Shown: in pieces, positions 58,901 to 64,000 of the stretch
Numbering within the stretch: position 1 is the stretch's first letter
Layout: every line of letters starts with the position of its first letter
NCBI GenBank assembly: GCA_963921195.1
Contig: OY992539.1
Location: forward strand, 214,936,314 to 215,000,313
Source: Pegoplata infirma
Taxonomy: Eukaryota > Arthropoda > Insecta > Diptera > Anthomyiidae
Direction: 5' to 3'
DNA length: 64,000 nt
Notes under the pieces: model-generated
Told to the model about the DNA's origin: nothing
Databases searched by the model: none
The model's input: the letters and a program-made list of their open reading frames with translations, nothing else
Program-made: the position numbers and the translations under genes

Positions 58901-59935
58901 TTTTAAAATTTTCTCCCCCTTCAATTTTTTTTTAACCTACACAAATCGAAAATATGTCATTTCTTACACAAAATTGCGTACCGCTTTTTTTGTGACGGAG
59001 TTTCGTAAAAATTTTGTAATTTTTTTAAAAATACCTTATTGTTTTTTCCATACAATTTTTTCATAAAATTCATAAAATAACAAAAAAAATTTTAGTCTAA
59101 GGAAAAACTACATAAGCATTTTTTAAAAAAATCACGAAAATTTTGTGAAACGCCGTCACAAAAAAAAAAAATGTACCCAATTTTATGTAAAAAATGTTAT
59201 ATTTTCGATTTATGGAGGTTTCAAACAAATTAAAGGGGGAGAAAGTTTTAAAAAATGCATCCAAAAATATTTTTTGTTAGTGCATTGGTATAAAAACGGA
59301 TAATCAGTTGAATCGAATGCTTTTTGAATCGTAGAAATCCGATAGATACTTTCGAAGAAATGGCTTTTTAAAGTTACATACTTTTTTGATAAAATTGCAA
59401 AATAAACATTAAATTGATTTTTTGTATGGAAAAAATCAAATACTTAAGTAGTTTAAAAAAATCACGAAAATTTTTTGAAACGCTCTCACAAAAAAAGCGG
59501 TACTCAATTTTGTGTAAAAAATGACATATTTTCGAATTATGGAGGTTTCAAAAAAATTGAAGGGGGAGAAAGTTTTGAAAAATGCATCCAAAAATTGCAT
59601 TTGCATCAAAAATGCACTTTTTTTGGAAATTTTTTTTTTATTCCATTGGTATACAAAAGGACGAACGTTTGAATCAAATGCTTTTTGAATCGTAGAAATC
59701 CGATAGATACTTTAGAAGATATGGCTCTTCAAATTAACATACTTTTTTGATTTTTAAAATTTTTGAAGAAAATTAAATTCGCGAAAAAATCGCGAATATT
59801 TCAAAATTAAAAAAAAAACTGAAAATGGATATGTTTTATTGGCTTCATTGAGAATGCATACCGTTAATATAAAGAAAATCGAAGGACCTAAGGTCGGAAA
59901 ATAGCACTTTTTATGTGTTTTCTGGTGGATTTTGT
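55975..59935. mobile_element. Large foldback element, about 3.96 kb
   Basis: Outer arms: 'caattaaacatatccatta' (56041) against the complement near 59820, with 'aaaaaatcgcgaa' beside it. Inner arms 56225-56940 and 58026-58800 are very similar, for example 'gggggttttcgtgtcaactg' and its complement at 58776-58795. The module core ('gggggtcggtc', 'ccccatac') fills 57430-58090. A 470-bp retroposon-like insert lies at 56945-57414. It interrupts the 'aacagttttaaaa' tract. No transposase frame. Confidence 0.65.
56937..57422 (-). mobile_element. GC-rich retroposon-like insertion, 470 bp
   Basis: 'tgaacata' occurs on both sides (56937-56944, 57415-57422), consistent with a target duplication. The left side has a (TA)n tract, which would be the 3' tail if the insert is on the minus strand. 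G+C is near one half, against about 30 percent around it. An inverted pair 'taccatatac' / 'gtatatggta' lies near its right end. I do not recognise it; a SINE or a 5' piece of a LINE is possible. No convincing A or B box was seen. Confidence 0.5.
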
Positions 59936-61170
59936 GATATAATACTGTTAAACACGTTAAAAATTGCGTGTAACTCTTAAACAAATGTGTATAAGAGTTT
60001 AGAAACTGTTGAACAAGAATATTTCAAAATAACACAGTATTTTAAGTCGTATAACAGTTTAAAAATATGCATGGAAGTTTAACAAAATGTGTATTTAAGT
60101 TGATAAAACTGTATATCACTTTTAAAAACTTGTATAACGCTTTAAAAATGTGTATATCACTTTGAAAATCTGTATAACAGTTTTTAATTTTAATATAATT
60201 TAGCGTTTTAAAACACTCTAAGTTTATAAAATTTTTCTCCAAAAGGTATTCTGTATGACAGATTAAGCAAACTACAATTTTTACAACTAATTTAAAATAA
60301 AAATAAATTTCCTTAATTTTTTCGTTAAATCAAAATGAAATATTTCTACATATTTAAACACTCATGATTGTTATATTATGATGATAATAATGATTATACA
60401 TATTTTTATTTAGAGGTTTTACATTGACATTTACAAAAGAGATGCAAGAAATGTTGAAATAAAAGCAAGGATTTGCTTTAGATGAAACAGAAACGTCGGA
60501 AAAAAAATTGTGTAAAAAAATAAATGTATAATCCAAAATGGAAATAACCTTGAACCACATCTACTAAATGAACGAAAAACCAACAACAACAAAAAAATGT
60601 ACAATATATAGTGAGCGAAATTTAAGTAAGGTAAGGAAGGAATTTTAAAGAAAATTTTTGTGTAGGAAAAATTTTTGTGTAGGAAAAATTTTTGTGTAGG
60701 AAAAATTTTTGTGTAGGAAAATTTTTTTAGAATCATAAGCATTTTCTATAGGGAAAAATATTTGAAAATCTAAAACGTGTTAAGAGGAAAAATTATTTTA
60801 TTGTATGAAACTTTTTTTATAAGAAAAAAAGTCTAAGAATCTGAAAATTCTTTTTAAAAAAATATTGTCAAAAAAACAGATTCAGTAAAAATAATACTCG
60901 TAATACTCGAACTGGATAATGAAGTTAATTTTATACGTATTTTGATGCCCATAAGGGAAATTTATAAACTGCATTGACTTTAGTTAAATTTCTCTAAGTG
61001 TATGTTGATGAATTTATATGCAAACATACATATAAAAAAAAATAATTTACCAAAACACTCCCACTGTTGTGACATCGAATGAAAGAAATAAACAAAAAAA
61101 CTAAACACACAACAGCAACAACACTTATTTAAATTATTGTGGTGAATCCGAAGCACATACAACAATAAAC
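59936..61170. other. AT-rich with short minisatellite
   Basis: 59940-60200 repeats 'aacagtttaaaa'. 60655-60725 has four units of 'ttttgtgtaggaaaaat'. The remainder is unique AT-rich DNA without a frame. Confidence 0.5.
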
Positions 61171-61172
61171 AT

Positions 61173-61274
61173 TAGAGTGGGGCGAAAATGATTTTTTATA
61201 AAATTTTAAAACTATTAGTAAACAAAACTGTAACTTTTTAACGTATTTTTTCCGTAATTTTTCGCCCCACTCTA
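61173..61274. mobile_element. TA-flanked micro-MITE, 98 bp
   Basis: The element is 61175-61272. Ends GAGTGGGGCGAAAA and TTTTTCGCCCCACTC between TA dinucleotides. Related by ends to 38491-39773 (GAGCGGAGT) and 26366-27132 (GGGTGGAGC). Confidence 0.7.
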
Positions 61275-61494
61275 ACTGGTATCCTTTAAACGAAAAATAA
61301 AACTGTTCAAGTGTTGTATATGCATGGTGATGAGTACAATGACAATTTTGTTAATAATAATATTTCATCATCAGCAACAACAATAACAACATGATCATCA
61401 TCATTGTCATGATGACTATGATGCGAAGGATAAATGTCTGTTATACACTTTTTTTTGTGTTATACTTGGTAACAATTATGATAATGTTTGCTTT

Positions 61495-61800
61495 ATTACG
61501 CCCTGCACTATAGTGATACAGAGTTTATATAAATTTTTATTTCATTTGCAACAATTCGAAATATTGGCCTAGGATCCTCGGTCGATTTTAAGTCAATCAA
61601 GCGATGTCCGCCCGTCTGTCTCTCTGTTGAAACACGCTAACTTTCGCAACACTAATTTAAGGGTTCTGAAGTTTGGCATAAATATTTGAGTTTTTCCCGG
61701 TCAGGTTGGTATTGCATTTCAGCGAAATCGGACTAGGGGTTCAAAAGTTCGCGAATTCACAAGTTAAAAAGCACACTAAACAGGCTTTGAAAAGCATTGG
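61495..61800 (+). repeat. Dispersed repeat 5' fragment
   Basis: 'acgccctgcactatagtgat', 'cgaaatattggcctaggatc', 'gcgatgtccgcccgtctgtc', then 'tctgaagtttggcataaata' follow the family order. Confidence 0.6.
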
Positions 61801-62133
61801 TATGCCAGAAAAACATTAAACAAAGTGTTTTTATCACTAAAAAAAATTTACACTCAAAAAGTTTTTATGCTCAAAAATATGTGTAGCTCAAAGAAAAAAG
61901 TTGTTCACTCAAAATAAAATTTTTTCGTACGAAAACTCAAAAAAAAAAAAAAAAAACATTACAAAAGCGTTTTGGACATTGTGGAGGGTATTTATGGATT
62001 CGATCAAGTTATATCTTTTACATTTTTTGTATTGTATTGGTATGTGAGTGTGTGGACTTGTTTTTGTATTGTATTGGTATATGAGTGTGTGTATATGTGT
62101 ATGTAAATCACTTTTATGTTAAATACTATATGT

Positions 62134-63823
62134 AAATTAGCAGTGGCGGGTACAGCTTTTGGGTTTGGGGGGGGAAATTTTTTTTTACTTCGAAAAAAAA
62201 TCATAAATTCTCCTTTGTTGACGAGCAAAAATATTTCGTTTAGATAATTTTTTTAATTTGTTTTTAATGAAAATTGTATATTTTTCGTATACATAAGAAG
62301 AGAATTTTTTAAAAGAAGAAATTCTCCCTACATAGAAAACTTCAGATGTTGAGACATTTTTCGTGAAATTTTTTTTTTTTTTTATGGGGAAACTGTCTTA
62401 GAATGACTAAATGTCTCAGAATCTGAAACTATTTTCGTATAGAAAAGTTTTCGGATTTTTAAAAGAAATTTAAAAAAAGTTGTATATTTTTCGTATACAT
62501 AAGAGTATAAATCTGAGAATTTAATAGAAGAAATTCTTCTACATAGAAAATATCAGATTTTGAGACATTTTTCGTGAATTTTTTTTTTTTTATAGGGAAC
62601 ATGTCTCAGAATATCAGACTTCTTCTTAACGGAAAATATCTCAGAATCTGAGACTTTTTCGTATAGAAAAATTTCCAGGTTCTAAGAATTTTTTTCCACT
62701 GAAAAAGTCTCAGATTCTAAGACATTTTACTATAGAAAAAGTCTCATATTTTAAAGCATTACTGAGACATTTTTCCTATAGAGAGGTCTCTGATTATTAA
62801 ATTTATTTCGTACTGAAAAAATTCTAGATTCTGAGACCTTTTTTCTATAGAAAAAGTCTTAGATTCTTCGACCTTTTTCCAATAGAATAAGGCTCAGATT
62901 CGCACCCAATTTTCCTAAACAAAAAGTCTCAAATTCTGAGAGCTTTTTCTTATATAGAAAAAGTTTAAGATTCTGACACTTTTTCTCTAAAGAAAAAGTG
63001 ACAGATTCTGAGACCTGTTTCTGATTCTGAAATCTTTTCCGATTCTAAGACACTTTTCTTATAGAAAACGTCCTAGTCGGAAATGTTTTTCCTTTATAAA
63101 ACGTCTCAGACTTTAAGACCTTTTTCCTATAGAAAGGTCGAAGATTCTGAGACCTGTTTCCTATAGAAAAAGTCTGAGATTCTGAGAAATTTTTCTGAAA
63201 TTAGTCTTAGATTCTAAGACCCTTTTCCCGTTGAAAAAGTCTTAGATTCTGCGACCTTCTACCAATTCAGTTAGTTTCAACTTCTGAGACTATTTTTCAA
63301 CAATAAAAACTCTCAGACTTTGAGACCTTTTTCTTCTTAAAAGACTCAGATTCTGAGGCCTTTTTCCTTAAAATAAATCTCAAATTCAGAAATTCTGAGA
63401 CTTTTTTCCCATAAAAAAATTCTTCTGCAACCTTTTTCCTATAAATAAGTTTTGAAACCATTTTCACATAAAAAAGTCTTCGATTCTGAGAATGTTTTCT
63501 TTAGAAAAAGTTTATTTTTTAGAAAAAAAAAAATAAAATAGTTTTACAAATGTTAGTTCGACTATCAACATTTTTAATTTTCAGATTGATTCACTTTTTC
63601 CTTAAAAAATTTAAAAATTTTTCCTTTTAATATTTTCAGATCTTTTTCTATGAAAAATTTTTGAACTTGAAATTTTTTTAGAAAATTTCCTTCTCTATTT
63701 TTTTCTTTCCTTTTCTTTCTTTTTTCCTTTTTTTTCTTCTTTTTTTTCCTTTTTTTTCGAAATTTGGTCTGGGGGGGGAAATTTCCCCTTTTTCCCCCCC
63801 CTTGTACCCGCGCATGAAATTAG
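62134..63823. mobile_element. TSD-flanked element containing the minisatellite
   Basis: The element is 62141-63816, flanked by 'aaattag' (62134-62140, 63817-63823). The ends CAGTGGCGGGTAC and GTACCCGCGCATG are nearly inverted and are followed inside by poly-G / poly-C and 'ggggggggaaattt' blocks. 62330-63500 is the 'tctcagattctgagacattt' minisatellite, about 33-36 bp per unit. A hAT-like assignment is suggested by the CAGTG end; the TSD is 7 bp as read, or 8 with one mismatch. Confidence 0.65.
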
Positions 63824-64000
63824 ACTAGAGTGATTTTAGAATTCTGCATCTGGTCTCCGACATTGAACATAAAACTATTAAACTTCAAAATATTTCGACA
63901 TAACCGCTTTAAAAAATGATTTTAGCTCTTGACTAGAGTGTTCCCCAAAATTAAAAAAAAAATGGCAATTTTTGGAATTTTGTTGTCTTAAGCTTTTTTA
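63824..64000. other. Window edge, partial repeat
   Basis: 'gactagagtg' occurs at 63823 and 63944. Too little sequence to classify. Confidence 0.35.

Noticed and set aside
61041..61090. Possible minus-strand microexon between 'caacag' and 'gtaaat'
   Set aside because: It would be 13 bp with a weak donor. Chance is more likely.

Overview
The window is about two-thirds A+T and eukaryotic. It has no operons, ribosome binding sites or dense reading frames. Long stretches consist of transposon relics, MITEs, Helitrons, foldback elements and tandem arrays. The non-LTR retrotransposon fragments, the tRNA-Lys-type primer-binding motifs and the repeat with a 'CGATGTCCGTCTGTCTGT'-like core point to an insect, probably a higher fly. 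The species cannot be named from the sequence alone.

The only host coding sequence I can support is two exons on the minus strand, 32921-32998 (78 bp) and 8749-9423 (675 bp). Both are open, start and end in phase 0, and carry textbook acceptors (pyrimidine tract plus CAG or TAG) and donors (GTAAGT, GTGAGT). If they belong to one gene, the window is mostly its introns, including one of about 23.5 kb swollen by nested transposons. The predicted protein is Ser/Thr/Pro/Asn-rich with a basic patch; I do not recognise it.

Layout. 1-8.1 kb: 34-bp minisatellite, a fragment of a dispersed fly repeat, a palindromic hAT MITE (3118-3639), and a foldback element (4785-8095) holding a hAT element with a perfect 8-bp target-site duplication (TSD) and two dispersed repeat copies. 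8.7-9.4 kb: exon. 9.7-15.6 kb: MITEs, minisatellite, and a Helitron-like element inside a dispersed repeat, confirmed against an uninterrupted copy. 17.4-23.2 kb: an array of 496-bp units, about 5.6 forward then about 6 inverted, forming a near-perfect hairpin with 2.7-kb arms, the whole flanked by an exact 15-bp direct repeat. 24-28.2 kb: a broken non-LTR reverse transcriptase split by a second hAT copy of the 5.1-kb family and by a composite insertion. 30-32.5 kb: repeated LTR-retrotransposon leader pieces with primer-binding motifs. 32.9 kb: exon. 35.1-36.7 kb: an RNase H and C-terminal remnant of another non-LTR element split by a hAT MITE. 37.5-41 kb: Helitron-like tandem repeats split by a foldback MITE. 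42.4-53.3 kb: two copies of a 'CCCGAG' MITE, the second split by a 9.2-kb Helitron with canonical ends, filled with 140-150-bp repeats and a 16-bp array of about 90 units. 54-60 kb: foldback elements, the larger carrying a GC-rich retroposon-like insert. 62.1-63.8 kb: a TSD-flanked element that contains the same minisatellite seen at 1-600 and 11.0-11.8 kb.

Five hAT-like insertions have full or near-full 8-bp TSDs with no transposase in the window, so all appear non-autonomous. Several Helitrons carry internal arrays of nucleosome-sized units, which suggests satellite arrays arising inside Helitrons.
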